A DNA stretch of 33,832 nt, from NCBI GenBank assembly GCA_046733475.1, contig JBKPPF010000078.1, positions 1 through 33,832 of the forward strand. The letters run 5' to 3'. This document shows, piece by piece, positions 7,485 through 14,531 of this stretch; within the stretch, counting starts at the first letter, position 1, and each line of letters starts with the position of its first letter. Source of the stretch: DATEOR01 sp046733475 (GTDB lineage: Bacteria > Actinomycetota > Thermoleophilia > Gaiellales > Gaiellaceae). The notes under the pieces are model-generated. The model saw only the letters and a program-made list of their open reading frames with translations, searched no databases and was not told the DNA's origin. Position numbers and translations under genes: made by a program.

Positions 7485-9080
7485 ATGAGCACGCAAGAAC
7501 CAGTCGGACGTCCGGCGGAGCAGACGGACTATCTCGATGACGAGGGTCTGCTCCACCGCCTCGGATACGCACAGGAACTCTTCCGAGCCGTCGGCGGATT
7601 CGGCAACTTCGCCATCTCGTTCACGATCATCTCGATCCTCGCCGGCTGCCTCACGTCGTACTGGATCGCCCTCGGCTGGGGCGGCCCGGTCGCGATCACA
7701 TGGGGGTGGCTACTCGTCGGCGGCTTTTGCATCCTTGTGTCGTTGGCAATGGGCGAGATCGCGTCCTCGATGCCGACGGCCGGCGGCCTCTATTACTGGG
7801 CGTCCAAGCTGGGTAGCCCGGGCTGGGGCTGGTTCACAGGGTGGTTCAACCTCGTCGGTCAGATAGCCGTCACTGCGGCAATCGACTTCGGCGCGGCGAT
7901 CTTCTGGACCTCCCTCCTGAACCTCTGGTTCGACTATCCGAACTCCCAAGGCTGGATCTTCGTTGCCTACTCGGTGATCATCGGCCTCCACCTGCTGCTG
8001 AACCTCTTCAGTATTCGCATCAACGACTTGCTGAACCGAATCTCCGCGTTGTGGCACATGGTCGGCGTGCTCGTCATCACGGCTGTCCTCTTCATAGTCC
8101 CGGATCAGCACGCCTCGGCAAGCTTCGTCTTCACGGAGACGATCAACAACTCCGGTTTCTCGGGGCACGACTTCGGTGACATCGGATTCTGGTTCGTCTT
8201 CGGTCTCGGGCTCCTCATGGCTCAGTACACGATCACCGGCTTCGACGCCTCGGCGCACATTTCCGAGGAAACGCGGCAGGCGTCTCGCGGCGCCGCACTC
8301 GGGATGGTCATGTCCGTCGTCGTTTCGGTGATCTTCGGCTTCATCATCCTGCTGGCGGTCACATTTGCCATCCAGGACGTCGACGGGGCTCTGGGTGCCG
8401 GCGGGTTCGCCGTTCAGGAGATCTGGACGACCGCCTTGGGCAACAAATGGGCTGAGTTCTGCCTCTTCATCGCGTGCGTCGCGCAGTTCTTCTGCGGCAA
8501 CGCGTCCGTCACGTCGGCGTCGCGCATGATGTTCGCGTTCTCCCGGGACCGCGCGATCCCGGGGCATCAGCTCTGGCGGCGAGTGGCCGGCGACCGCGTA
8601 CCCGTCTTCGCGGTTGCGGCCATCGTCGTCCTCGCCTGGGCACTCATGCTTCCGACGCTTTCCAATGCGATCGTCGGGTACGCGGTCGGCACCTCGATCG
8701 CGGTGATCGGCCTCTACATCGCTTTCGTATTGCCGATCATTCTCCGGTACCGAGCCGGCGAGAGCTTCCAGCGCGGCGCCTGGCACTTGGGAAGGCACTA
8801 CAAGTGGATCGATCCGCTTGCGATCCTCTGGATCGCGGTGATCTGCGTCCTCTTCATGATGCCGCTCTTCCCCGACGGCTTCCCGTGGACGGAGGGGCCG
8901 CTGAACTGGAACGACGTGAACTACGCACCGCTCACGGTGGGCGGCGCATTGCTCTTCTTCGGAGGCTGGTATCTCATCTCGGCCCGCAAGTGGTTCAAGG
9001 GCCCGGTGCGGATGACAGACGAGGAGGTCGCGACTCGTGAGCGCGGCGTCGCCGCGCGCGCGGCACCTGCGGGCAAGTAG
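7485..9080 (+). CDS. APC-superfamily amino acid/amine permease
   Basis: 531 aa with about twelve hydrophobic helices, a typical length for eukaryote-like amino acid/choline (ACT) or GABA-type permeases of the APC superfamily. The N-terminal signature ELFRAVGGFGNFAISFTIIS followed by MGEIASSMPTAGGLYYWASK is characteristic: helix 1 glycine loop and the conserved E-x-x-S-x-x-P-x-x-GG motif before helix 3. SASRMMFAFSRDRAIPG and GFDASAHISEETRQASR are further family motifs. It sits divergent to the glutamine synthetase/PuuD pair, suggesting uptake of the amine or amino acid they process. It has a strong ribosome-binding site. Its stop is immediately followed by the stop of a convergent gene. Substrate cannot be read from sequence. 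Confidence 0.93.
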   Translation: MSTQEPVGRPAEQTDYLDDEGLLHRLGYAQELFRAVGGFGNFAISFTIISILAGCLTSYWIALGWGGPVAITWGWLLVGGFCILVSLAMGEIASSMPTAGGLYYWASKLGSPGWGWFTGWFNLVGQIAVTAAIDFGAAIFWTSLLNLWFDYPNSQGWIFVAYSVIIGLHLLLNLFSIRINDLLNRISALWHMVGVLVITAVLFIVPDQHASASFVFTETINNSGFSGHDFGDIGFWFVFGLGLLMAQYTITGFDASAHISEETRQASRGAALGMVMSVVVSVIFGFIILLAVTFAIQDVDGALGAGGFAVQEIWTTALGNKWAEFCLFIACVAQFFCGNASVTSASRMMFAFSRDRAIPGHQLWRRVAGDRVPVFAVAAIVVLAWALMLPTLSNAIVGYAVGTSIAVIGLYIAFVLPIILRYRAGESFQRGAWHLGRHYKWIDPLAILWIAVICVLFMMPLFPDGFPWTEGPLNWNDVNYAPLTVGGALLFFGGWYLISARKWFKGPVRMTDEEVATRERGVAARAAPAGK

Positions 9081-9494
9081 CTAGCCGGCGCCGAGCTCTT
9101 CGGCCAAGAGAGAACAGGCATATGCGCGCCACGCCACATCCGGCGTGGTGCGCAGTGCCGTGAGCGCCTCGGAGACGTGGGGAAGGCCCTTGGCCGCCGC
9201 CTTCAGCTCGTCCAGGCCGCGTTCGAGGGCGAGCTGCCGGTCGACGGTTCGCACCTCCTCGGCGAGCGCCATGACTGCGCGGCCGTTGAGGTCGAGGCCG
9301 CGGTCGGGGTCGCCGCCCGCAGTGAGGAGCAGCAACGCCCGGCGGCTTGCCCCGTGCGCCTCCTCTTCCTCGATCTGAATCTCCTGACCGGCCACCGAGG
9401 CCAGGACGACGAGCGCGGTTGCGAGCTCGTCTCCGCCTTCGTCCTCGGCCAGCGAGCCCTCGAGGCCGCGGAGCCAGGCCGCCCTGCCCGTCAC
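9081..9494 (-). CDS. Hypothetical protein in an operon with a NUDIX hydrolase
   Basis: 137 aa from a GTG whose bases overlap the TGA of the NUDIX gene (GTGA, 9494-9491), a sign of translational coupling. The sequence is predicted mainly alpha-helical, acidic and Ala/Leu-rich (EGSLAEDEGGDELATALVVL, GRAVMALAEEVRTVDRQLAL, KGLPHVSEALTALR). It has no membrane helix, no signal peptide and one Cys near the C-terminus. I do not recognise a family. The stop codon abuts the stop of the convergent permease gene. Because it is coupled to the NUDIX enzyme, it may act on or regulate the same process, but that is only context. Confidence 0.65.
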   Translation of the reverse strand: MTGRAAWLRGLEGSLAEDEGGDELATALVVLASVAGQEIQIEEEEAHGASRRALLLLTAGGDPDRGLDLNGRAVMALAEEVRTVDRQLALERGLDELKAAAKGLPHVSEALTALRTTPDVAWRAYACSLLAEELGAG

Positions 9495-9904
9495 TGGCGC
9501 TCGAGCCAGAGCGCGAAAGCGGCGATGGACGCCGCGTCGTCGAGCGCCTCCAGCGCCCCCACGAGCGCGAGCCGCTCGACCTCGATGTCCTCGTCCTCGT
9601 CGAGCTCGGCCGGATCGGCCTCGCTGAGGCCGCTCGCCTCGAAGACGTGCACGAGCTCGGTGGAATAGCCGGGCGCGGCCCAGAACGTCCCGATGGCGCT
9701 CAGCACCTCGGCGGCCAGCCCGCATTCCTCCGCGAGCTCCCGGGCGGCGGCGCCCGCGGGAGCCTCTCCTTCCTCGATCTTCCCGGACGGAAGCTCGAGC
9801 GTGCGGCCCCCTGATCCCGGTCGAGACTGGCGCACGAGCACCAGCTCCCCGCCTTCGACGACGACCAGAACGACCGACGGAGGGTGTTGGACGAGTTGCA
9901 CCAT
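9491..9904 (-). CDS. NUDIX hydrolase, ADP-ribose pyrophosphatase-like
   Basis: 137 aa. A complete NUDIX box runs from residue 41 to 63 (G-x5-E-x7-REL-x-EE-x-GL, starting GKIEEGE), with the metal-binding REL..EE intact. The preceding LVRQSRPG and LELPSGKIE are typical of ADP-sugar pyrophosphatases, which split nucleoside diphosphates linked to other moieties. At 137 aa it is shorter than most ADP-ribose pyrophosphatases (about 180-210 aa), lacking an N-terminal dimerisation domain. The ATG start has a GATACT box 6 nt upstream on its strand, overlapping the box of the divergent oxidoreductase gene. The downstream gene is coupled by a 4-bp overlap. Confidence 0.9.
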   Translation of the reverse strand: MVQLVQHPPSVVLVVVEGGELVLVRQSRPGSGGRTLELPSGKIEEGEAPAGAAARELAEECGLAAEVLSAIGTFWAAPGYSTELVHVFEASGLSEADPAELDEDEDIEVERLALVGALEALDDAASIAAFALWLERQ

Positions 9905-9909
9905 CGCCG

Positions 9910-9916
9910 TAGTATC
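9910..9916. promoter_or_regulatory. Shared -10 region of a divergent pair
   Basis: TAGTAT on the plus strand (9910-9915) and GATACT on the minus strand (9916-9911) occupy nearly the same bases. The minus box is 6 nt from the NUDIX ATG, predicting a leaderless message. The plus box is 26 nt from the GTG at 9942, leaving room for a GAGGGA ribosome-binding site. Transcription in one direction should exclude the other. Confidence 0.4.
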
Positions 9917-9941
9917 GCCCGGTGGTCGAGGGAAGAATCGC

Positions 9942-12362
9942 GTGAGGTCGAGCGCCCGCGCCGTTGTGATCGGCGGAGGGGTCGGCGGCGCGTCGATCCT
10001 CTACTGGCTCGCCCGGCTCGGCTGGGACGACGTCGTGCTCTGCGAGCGCGCAGACCTGACCAGCGGCTCGACCTTCCATTCGGCCGGCCTGGTCGGGCAG
10101 CTGCGCGGCTCCATCAGCCTGACCAAGATGATGATGAACTCGGTCGACCTCTACCGGACGCTCGAGGAGGAGGTCGGCCTCGAGACCGGCTGGCGCGAGG
10201 TCGGCTCCCTCCGGCTCGCCTCGTCGGAAGAGCGGATGCAGGAGCTTCGCCGCCAGGCCGGCTGGGCGACGACCTTCGGGCTCCCGCTCGGGCTCGTCTC
10301 GGCCGAGCGGGCGGCCGAGCTCTTCCCGCCGATGTCCGCGGACGGGGTGCTCGGCGCGGCCTACCTTCCGACGGACGGCTACATCGACCCGAGCCAGCTG
10401 ACCTTTGCCCTTGCCGAGGGCGCACGGCGGCGAGGCGCCGAGATCAACACGAACACGCGGGTGACCGGGATCGGGCTCGAGGGTGGACGCGTGATCGGCG
10501 TCGAAACGGACAAGGGCTCGATCGAGACCCGCATCGTGGTCAACGCGGGAGGCATGTTCGCGGGGGAGATCGGGCGCCTTGCGGGCGTGACCGTGCCGAT
10601 CATCCCCATCGCCCATGAGTACCTCATCACGCGGCCGAACGGGATCCCGCTGGACATCCCGACCATGCGCGACCCGTCGCTCCTCGTCTACTTCCGCGGC
10701 GAGTCGGGCGGGCTCGTCATGGGCGGCTACGAGCGGAACCCTGCCCCCTGGGGCCTCGACGGCATCCCGGACGACTTCAACGGGAAGCTGCTGCCCGAGG
10801 ACTGGGAGCGCTTCCACGAGCTCATGGCCAACGCGTGCGTTCGCGTCCCCGGCCTCGAGGACGCCGAGGTCGTTAGCCTCGTCAACGGGCCCGAGGCGTT
10901 CACTCCCGACGGCGAGTTCATTCTCGGGGAGTCCGACGTGCGCGGCTTCTGGGTCGCGGCCGGCTTCTGCGCCCACGGCCTCGCGGGGGCGGGCGGGATG
11001 GGTCGGCTCGTCGCCGAGTGGATCGTCGAGGGTGTCCCGAGCCTGGACGTGTGGGAGATGGACTCGCGCCGGTTCGGCCCGCACTATCGGAGCCGCGAGT
11101 ACACCCTCGCGCGCACGTACGAGATCTACTCGACCTACTACGACATCAAGTACCCGGGCCAGGAGCGGCTCGCCGGCCGGCCCCTCAGGCTCTCGCCGAC
11201 CTATGCGCGGCTCCAGGAGCTCGGCGCGTCCTTCGGGGAGAAGTCCGGCTGGGAGCGCGCGAACTGGTTCGAGCCCAACGCGGCGCGCGGCGACGAGGGT
11301 CTCCGCCCGCGCGGCTGGGCCGGGGAGATCTGGTCGCCGGCTATCGGCGCCGAGCACCGGGCCTGTCGCGAGGCCGCGGCGCTCTTCGACGAGACGTCCT
11401 TCGCGAAGATCGACGTCGTCGGCCCCGGGGCGGCGGAGTTTCTCGAGAGCGTGTGCGACAACCGGGTCGCCCGCGACATCGGCGCGATCACGTACACGCA
11501 GATGCTGAACCAGCGCGGCGGCATCGAGGGCGACTTCACTGTCACGCGCCTCGCGGAGGATCGTTTCCGGATCGTGACCGGGACGGCGTTCGGAAACCAC
11601 GACGCCGCCTGGATCCGCCGTCACCTCCCTGAGGACGGAAGCGCGCAGGTCGAGGACGTCACGTCTCGCTTCGCCTGCCTCGGACTCTGGGGCCCGGCCG
11701 CGCGGGAGATCCTGCAGCCGCTCAGCGACGCCGATCTCTCCAACGACGCGTTTCCGTACATGCGAGCGCAGGAGATCGCGGTCGGACCGGTTCCCTGCCT
11801 TGCACTTCGAGTCACGTACGTCGGCGAGCTCGGCTGGGAGCTCTACTGCCCGATGGAGTTCGGACTTCGGCTCTTCGATACGGTCTGGGACGCGGGCAAG
11901 GAGCACGGCCTGGTCGCGGGCGGCTACAAGGCCATCGACTCGCTCAGGCTCGAGAAGGGCTACCGCGTCTGGGGTGCAGACATCACTCCGGACGAGAACC
12001 CCTACGAGGCCGGGCTCGACTTCGCCGTCAAGTTCGACAAGGACGACTTCATCGGCCGCGAGGCGCTCGAGGAAGCGTCGAAATCCGAGCCGGAGCGCCG
12101 GCTGGCCTGCCTCGTGCTCTCCGATCCACGTTCGGTCGCGCTCGGCTCCGAGCCGGTGCGCGTCGAGGGGGAAGCGGTCGGCCGCGTGACGAGCGGCGGC
12201 TACGGCTACTCGGTCGAGCGCTCGATCGCGTACGCGTACCTGCCGGGCGCGGCCGCGTGGCCCGGTCAGGCAGTCGAGGTCGAGATCTTCGGCGACTGGG
12301 TCGGCGGGGAGGTGGCCGAAGAGCCGCTCTGGGATCCGAGCGGCGACCGCATCAAGCTCTAG
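9942..12362 (+). CDS. Dimethylglycine/sarcosine dehydrogenase-like FAD oxidoreductase with GcvT domain
   Basis: 806 aa from the GTG at 9942, preceded by GAGGGA. The N-terminal DAO domain has the FAD motif VVIGGGVGGAS (residues 8-18) and SGSTFHSAGL (41-50), where His46 aligns with the flavin-attaching His of dimethylglycine and sarcosine dehydrogenases. A central FAO-type region follows. The C-terminal half is a GcvT-type folate-binding domain (FDETSFAKIDVVGPGA, YVGELGWELY, DSLRLEKGYRVWGADI, and a barrel domain near the end with GRVTSGGYGYSVERSIAYAY). Such enzymes demethylate N-methylated glycines and pass the one-carbon unit to tetrahydrofolate in the cytoplasm. The stop overlaps the crcB stop by 4 bp (CTAG). 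Substrate among dimethylglycine, sarcosine or related amines is not certain. Confidence 0.92.
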   Translation: MRSSARAVVIGGGVGGASILYWLARLGWDDVVLCERADLTSGSTFHSAGLVGQLRGSISLTKMMMNSVDLYRTLEEEVGLETGWREVGSLRLASSEERMQELRRQAGWATTFGLPLGLVSAERAAELFPPMSADGVLGAAYLPTDGYIDPSQLTFALAEGARRRGAEINTNTRVTGIGLEGGRVIGVETDKGSIETRIVVNAGGMFAGEIGRLAGVTVPIIPIAHEYLITRPNGIPLDIPTMRDPSLLVYFRGESGGLVMGGYERNPAPWGLDGIPDDFNGKLLPEDWERFHELMANACVRVPGLEDAEVVSLVNGPEAFTPDGEFILGESDVRGFWVAAGFCAHGLAGAGGMGRLVAEWIVEGVPSLDVWEMDSRRFGPHYRSREYTLARTYEIYSTYYDIKYPGQERLAGRPLRLSPTYARLQELGASFGEKSGWERANWFEPNAARGDEGLRPRGWAGEIWSPAIGAEHRACREAAALFDETSFAKIDVVGPGAAEFLESVCDNRVARDIGAITYTQMLNQRGGIEGDFTVTRLAEDRFRIVTGTAFGNHDAAWIRRHLPEDGSAQVEDVTSRFACLGLWGPAAREILQPLSDADLSNDAFPYMRAQEIAVGPVPCLALRVTYVGELGWELYCPMEFGLRLFDTVWDAGKEHGLVAGGYKAIDSLRLEKGYRVWGADITPDENPYEAGLDFAVKFDKDDFIGREALEEASKSEPERRLACLVLSDPRSVALGSEPVRVEGEAVGRVTSGGYGYSVERSIAYAYLPGAAAWPGQAVEVEIFGDWVGGEVAEEPLWDPSGDRIKL

Positions 12363-12733
12363 ACGACTCTGCCGAGCGCCGTCCCCGCCATGACGGCGAG
12401 AACGCCGACCACGACGCTCGCCGTCAGGTTCAGCGCCGCCTCAGCGTACTGGCGTGCCGTTGTCAGGTCGTAGAGGTCCTGGGCGAACGTCGAGAAGGTC
12501 GTGTACGCCCCGATGAATCCGAGGACGAGGCCGACCCGCAGCCACGCGGGCGCCTCGTGGCGATCGACGAGCGCGCTCACGACCAGGCCGACCAGAAAGC
12601 AGCCGGTGACGTTCACGACGAAGACGTCCCAGGGAAAGACGGACAGCGTTCGCCTGTCGACGAACATCATCAATCCGTAGCGGCAGAGAGCTCCGAGCGC
12701 ACCTCCGATCGCGACAGCCAAGACGACGGCCAT
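12359..12733 (-). CDS. crcB: CrcB/Fluc fluoride channel
   Basis: 124 aa, four predicted membrane helices. Family signatures: GGALGALCRYG (10-20), FVVNVTGCFLVG (38-49) with the conserved Asn-x-x-Gly, and GFIGAYTTFSTFAQD (72-86) with the GxxTTFSTF Phe-box that lines the fluoride pore. Fluc channels form dual-topology dimers that let F- leave the cytoplasm. The ATG is preceded by GAAAGGAG and, further upstream, by a fluoride riboswitch, which fixes both identity and regulation. Its stop codon overlaps that of the convergent dehydrogenase (CTAG at 12359-12362). A single full-length subunit is present; no second crcB copy is visible in the window. Confidence 0.97.
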   Translation of the reverse strand: MAVVLAVAIGGALGALCRYGLMMFVDRRTLSVFPWDVFVVNVTGCFLVGLVVSALVDRHEAPAWLRVGLVLGFIGAYTTFSTFAQDLYDLTTARQYAEAALNLTASVVVGVLAVMAGTALGRVV

Positions 12734-12738
12734 GCCGA

Positions 12739-12800
12739 GCTCCTTTCACCAGTAGGAGCCATCAGCCGTCGCGGCGGTTAAGGCGAGCCCCATCGCCCCC
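12739..12800 (-). promoter_or_regulatory. Fluoride riboswitch (crcB motif) controlling crcB
   Basis: Read on the minus strand, 12800-12751 contains GGCGATGGGGCTCGCC, then TTAACCGCCG, then CGGCTGATGGCTCCTACTG, which aligns element by element with the known fluoride aptamer (GGCGAUGAGG..CGCC..AAAC..GGCUGAUGG..CUACUG in Thermotoga). The aptamer helix GGGGCU/GGCUCC has base changes that keep pairing. Downstream, GGCTCCT (12761-12755) is complementary to AGGAGCT (12745-12739), which contains the crcB ribosome-binding site. Ligand-bound and SD-blocked folds are therefore mutually exclusive, predicting translational control: fluoride frees the site. The aptamer is seen in the sequence; the switching mechanism is inferred. 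Confidence 0.93.
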
Positions 12801-12804
12801 GGTG

Positions 12805-12810
12805 ACTCTA
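12805..12810 (-). promoter_or_regulatory. Candidate -10 box (TAGAGT) for the riboswitch-crcB transcript
   Basis: On the minus strand TAGAGT ends 5 nt before the first G of the aptamer (12800), so transcription would start almost exactly at the riboswitch 5' end. It lies just after the stop codon of the ornithine cyclodeaminase-like gene. Confidence 0.45.
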
Positions 12811-12815
12811 GCGTT

Positions 12816-13748
12816 CTAGATCGGGAGCTCGGTGCCGATGCCGCCATCTTGCGCCGCGGCAAGGACGCGCGCCGCGAACGCGGCGTCGAGGGCGCCGATG
12901 CCGAGGTTGCAGCACACCACCCGGGTCGGCGAGCCCTCCCGCGAGAGCGCCTCGCCGACGCTTCCGTCCGGATCCGGCCAACCCTGGAAGTGCCCGAGCG
13001 AGCGGTAGTACTCGAACTGGCTCACGTGGTCGACGAGGAAGAGCTCGGCGGAGGCCACCGCGTCGGCGCTGAAGTAGAAGTCGAAGTCGATCGGCAGGCC
13101 GAGCGAGGGCTCGGCAAGCCAGTCGGACGTGAGCGGCGAATCAGGCTCCTCCACGATTGGCCCGGCGGTGACTACGACGTCGGCCTCCTCGACGGCCTCC
13201 CGCGCGCCTGCCGCCGCCTCGACCCTTTCGCCCAGCGACCCAATGCGCTCGGGGTGCGGATCCCAGGCCTGGATGGCGACCTTCGGGTTCAGCTCCCTCA
13301 GCACCTGCGCGTGGAACCGTCCCTGTTCTCCCGCTCCGAGCACGGCTGCCCGGCTCCAGCCCTCGGGGGCGAACCTCCGAATACAGACGCCGCTCGCCGC
13401 AGCTGTGCGCGCGGCGGTTATCTCGGCTCCGTCCATGATCGCCTTCGGCACGCCCGTCTCCGAGTCGTTCAGGACGATGAGGCCGGTGATGTAGGGCAGG
13501 CCGCGCTCCTTGTTCGCCGGGTAGCCCGCCACCCACTTGAGCGCGGCGACGTCGTCGTCGCGCAGGTACGCGGGCATTGCGTGGATGAAGGAATCGGGCC
13601 GCGGATGGATCCCGGGCTTCGGCGGAAGCTCGACGCGCCCGGCGCCTACCGCGCGATACGTCTCTTCGACCAGGTCGAGTTGCTCCTCCACCGGCGGCAT
13701 GAGGCTCGCGACCTCGCTCCGGGAGAGGTAGACGACCGTCTGGCTCAA
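12816..13748 (-). CDS. Ornithine cyclodeaminase/mu-crystallin family protein
   Basis: 310 aa, full length for the family. Lys71 in ALKWVAGYPANK is the conserved substrate-contact lysine region; GAEITAARTAAAS (107-119) is a signature helix; the NAD-binding loop is VLGAGEQGRFHAQVL (136-150), followed by an acidic residue (WDPHPER) that favours NAD(H). Members include ornithine cyclodeaminase, alanine dehydrogenase-like enzymes and ketimine reductases, so the reaction is probably imine or amino-acid redox chemistry but the substrate is open. It follows the PPOX-type gene by 10 nt on the same strand and is likely co-transcribed with it. The crcB riboswitch begins about 15 nt after its stop. Confidence 0.88.
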   Translation of the reverse strand: MSQTVVYLSRSEVASLMPPVEEQLDLVEETYRAVGAGRVELPPKPGIHPRPDSFIHAMPAYLRDDDVAALKWVAGYPANKERGLPYITGLIVLNDSETGVPKAIMDGAEITAARTAAASGVCIRRFAPEGWSRAAVLGAGEQGRFHAQVLRELNPKVAIQAWDPHPERIGSLGERVEAAAGAREAVEEADVVVTAGPIVEEPDSPLTSDWLAEPSLGLPIDFDFYFSADAVASAELFLVDHVSQFEYYRSLGHFQGWPDPDGSVGEALSREGSPTRVVCCNLGIGALDAAFAARVLAAAQDGGIGTELPI

Positions 13749-13758
13749 GAGTGGGGCC

Positions 13759-14136
13759 CTACTCGGGTTCGGCCCTGACGAGGATGCGGGTCTCGCCCTT
13801 GTACCAGGGATACTCGTCCGTCCCGAGGTACTTCTTCGCCATCTTGTCGATGTGGGCGCGAGCCTCGTCCCCGTCGACCATCTCCACGACGCGGCCCTGC
13901 ACCGATGCTCGTTCGTACGGATCGTCGCGGTTCACGACCGAGAAGGCCACGCGCGGGTCCCGGCGCATGTTCTGCTCCTTCACGCGTCCGGCCGCTGTGT
14001 TGAACTCGATCATTCCGTCCTCGACGTGCGCCCAGATCGGCGAGACCTGCGGCGAGCCATCGGGCATCACCGTCGCCAGGTGGACGATGTTTGGCTCCGA
14101 GAGGAGGCGCTTCGCCCTGTCGTTCAGTACGGCCAT
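13759..14136 (-). CDS. PPOX-class (pyridoxamine 5'-phosphate oxidase-fold) flavin/F420-dependent protein
   Basis: 125 aa with the split-barrel flavin-binding pattern: HLATVMPDGSPQVSPIWAHV (residues 19-38), FNTAAGRVKEQNMRRDPRVA (45-64), then SVVNRDDPYERASVQGRVVE. This matches the small PPOX-class proteins often annotated F420-dependent in actinobacteria, which reduce substrates or bind cofactor as dimers. The sequence alone does not distinguish FMN, F420 or haem binding. A TAGCAT box sits 6 nt before the ATG on the minus strand, with no Shine-Dalgarno. It is divergent from the ArsR gene (68 bp) and leads a two-gene unit with the ornithine cyclodeaminase-like gene. Confidence 0.88.
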   Translation of the reverse strand: MAVLNDRAKRLLSEPNIVHLATVMPDGSPQVSPIWAHVEDGMIEFNTAAGRVKEQNMRRDPRVAFSVVNRDDPYERASVQGRVVEMVDGDEARAHIDKMAKKYLGTDEYPWYKGETRILVRAEPE

Positions 14137-14142
14137 GACCGG

Positions 14143-14148
14143 ATGCTA
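14143..14148 (-). promoter_or_regulatory. Candidate -10 box (TAGCAT) for the PPOX-type gene
   Basis: TAGCAT-CCGGTC-ATG on the minus strand, a 6-nt spacer, predicts a leaderless message. It lies in the 68-bp region shared with the divergent ArsR gene, so the ArsR operator may affect both. Confidence 0.4.
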
Positions 14149-14167
14149 GCGAGCTGACAAGGGTTAG

Positions 14168-14197
14168 TTGCGTCTTACGTAAGTATCTGCTTACAAT
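14168..14197 (+). promoter_or_regulatory. Promoter and likely operator of the ArsR gene
   Basis: TTGCGT (14168-14173), an 18-nt spacer and TACAAT (14192-14197), then 7 nt to the ATG at 14205, so the transcript should be leaderless. The spacer holds a perfect 10-bp palindrome CTTACGTAAG (14174-14183), and a second CTTAC (14190-14194) makes GTAAG-N6-CTTAC. Inverted repeats between -35 and -10 are where ArsR repressors usually bind, so autoregulation is likely. Confidence 0.6.
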
Positions 14198-14204
14198 ACG
14201 AGCC

Positions 14205-14531
14205 ATGGAAAACGCCCTTCGCGCCATCGCGGAGCCGAACCGGCGCCGCATCCTCGAGCTCGTGGCCGACCGAGAGCGCTCGGCAGGTGAGATCGCGGCT
14301 GACTTCTCGATCACGCGGCCGGCGGTGTCCCAGCACCTCACGGTTCTCAAAGGCGCCGGGCTCGTGAGCGAGCGGCGCGAGGGCACCAAGCGTCTCTACA
14401 GCGTTCGAAGCGAAGGCTTCGAAGACCTGAGCGCGTTCCTGGAAACGTTCTGGGGCGGGGGGCTCGAACGCCTGAAGATCGCCGCAGAGCACGAGGAGGG
14501 AAGGAGGCGACGTGGCCGTCGACCAGCCTGA
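14205..14531 (+). CDS. ArsR-family winged-helix regulator
   Basis: 108 aa. N-terminal ALRAIAEPNRRRILELVADR and the recognition region ITRPAVSQHLTVLKGAGLVS (residues 36-55), followed by a wing REGTKRLYSV, define an ArsR-type winged helix. No metal-binding Cys pair is present (the protein has no Cys), so it is not a canonical metal sensor. It resembles the ArsR regulators paired with SRPBCC (AHSA1) genes. The partner gene overlaps its 3' end by 20 bp and is broken. Its promoter carries a palindrome suited to autorepression. The effector is unknown. Confidence 0.93.
   Translation: MENALRAIAEPNRRRILELVADRERSAGEIAADFSITRPAVSQHLTVLKGAGLVSERREGTKRLYSVRSEGFEDLSAFLETFWGGGLERLKIAAEHEEGRRRRGRRPA

Noticed and set aside
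9081..11906. Long minus-strand frame extending through the FAD-GcvT gene
   Set aside because: Only its last 137 codons look like a real protein; the rest is the antisense shadow of the dehydrogenase gene, and the GTGA overlap with the NUDIX gene gives a better start.
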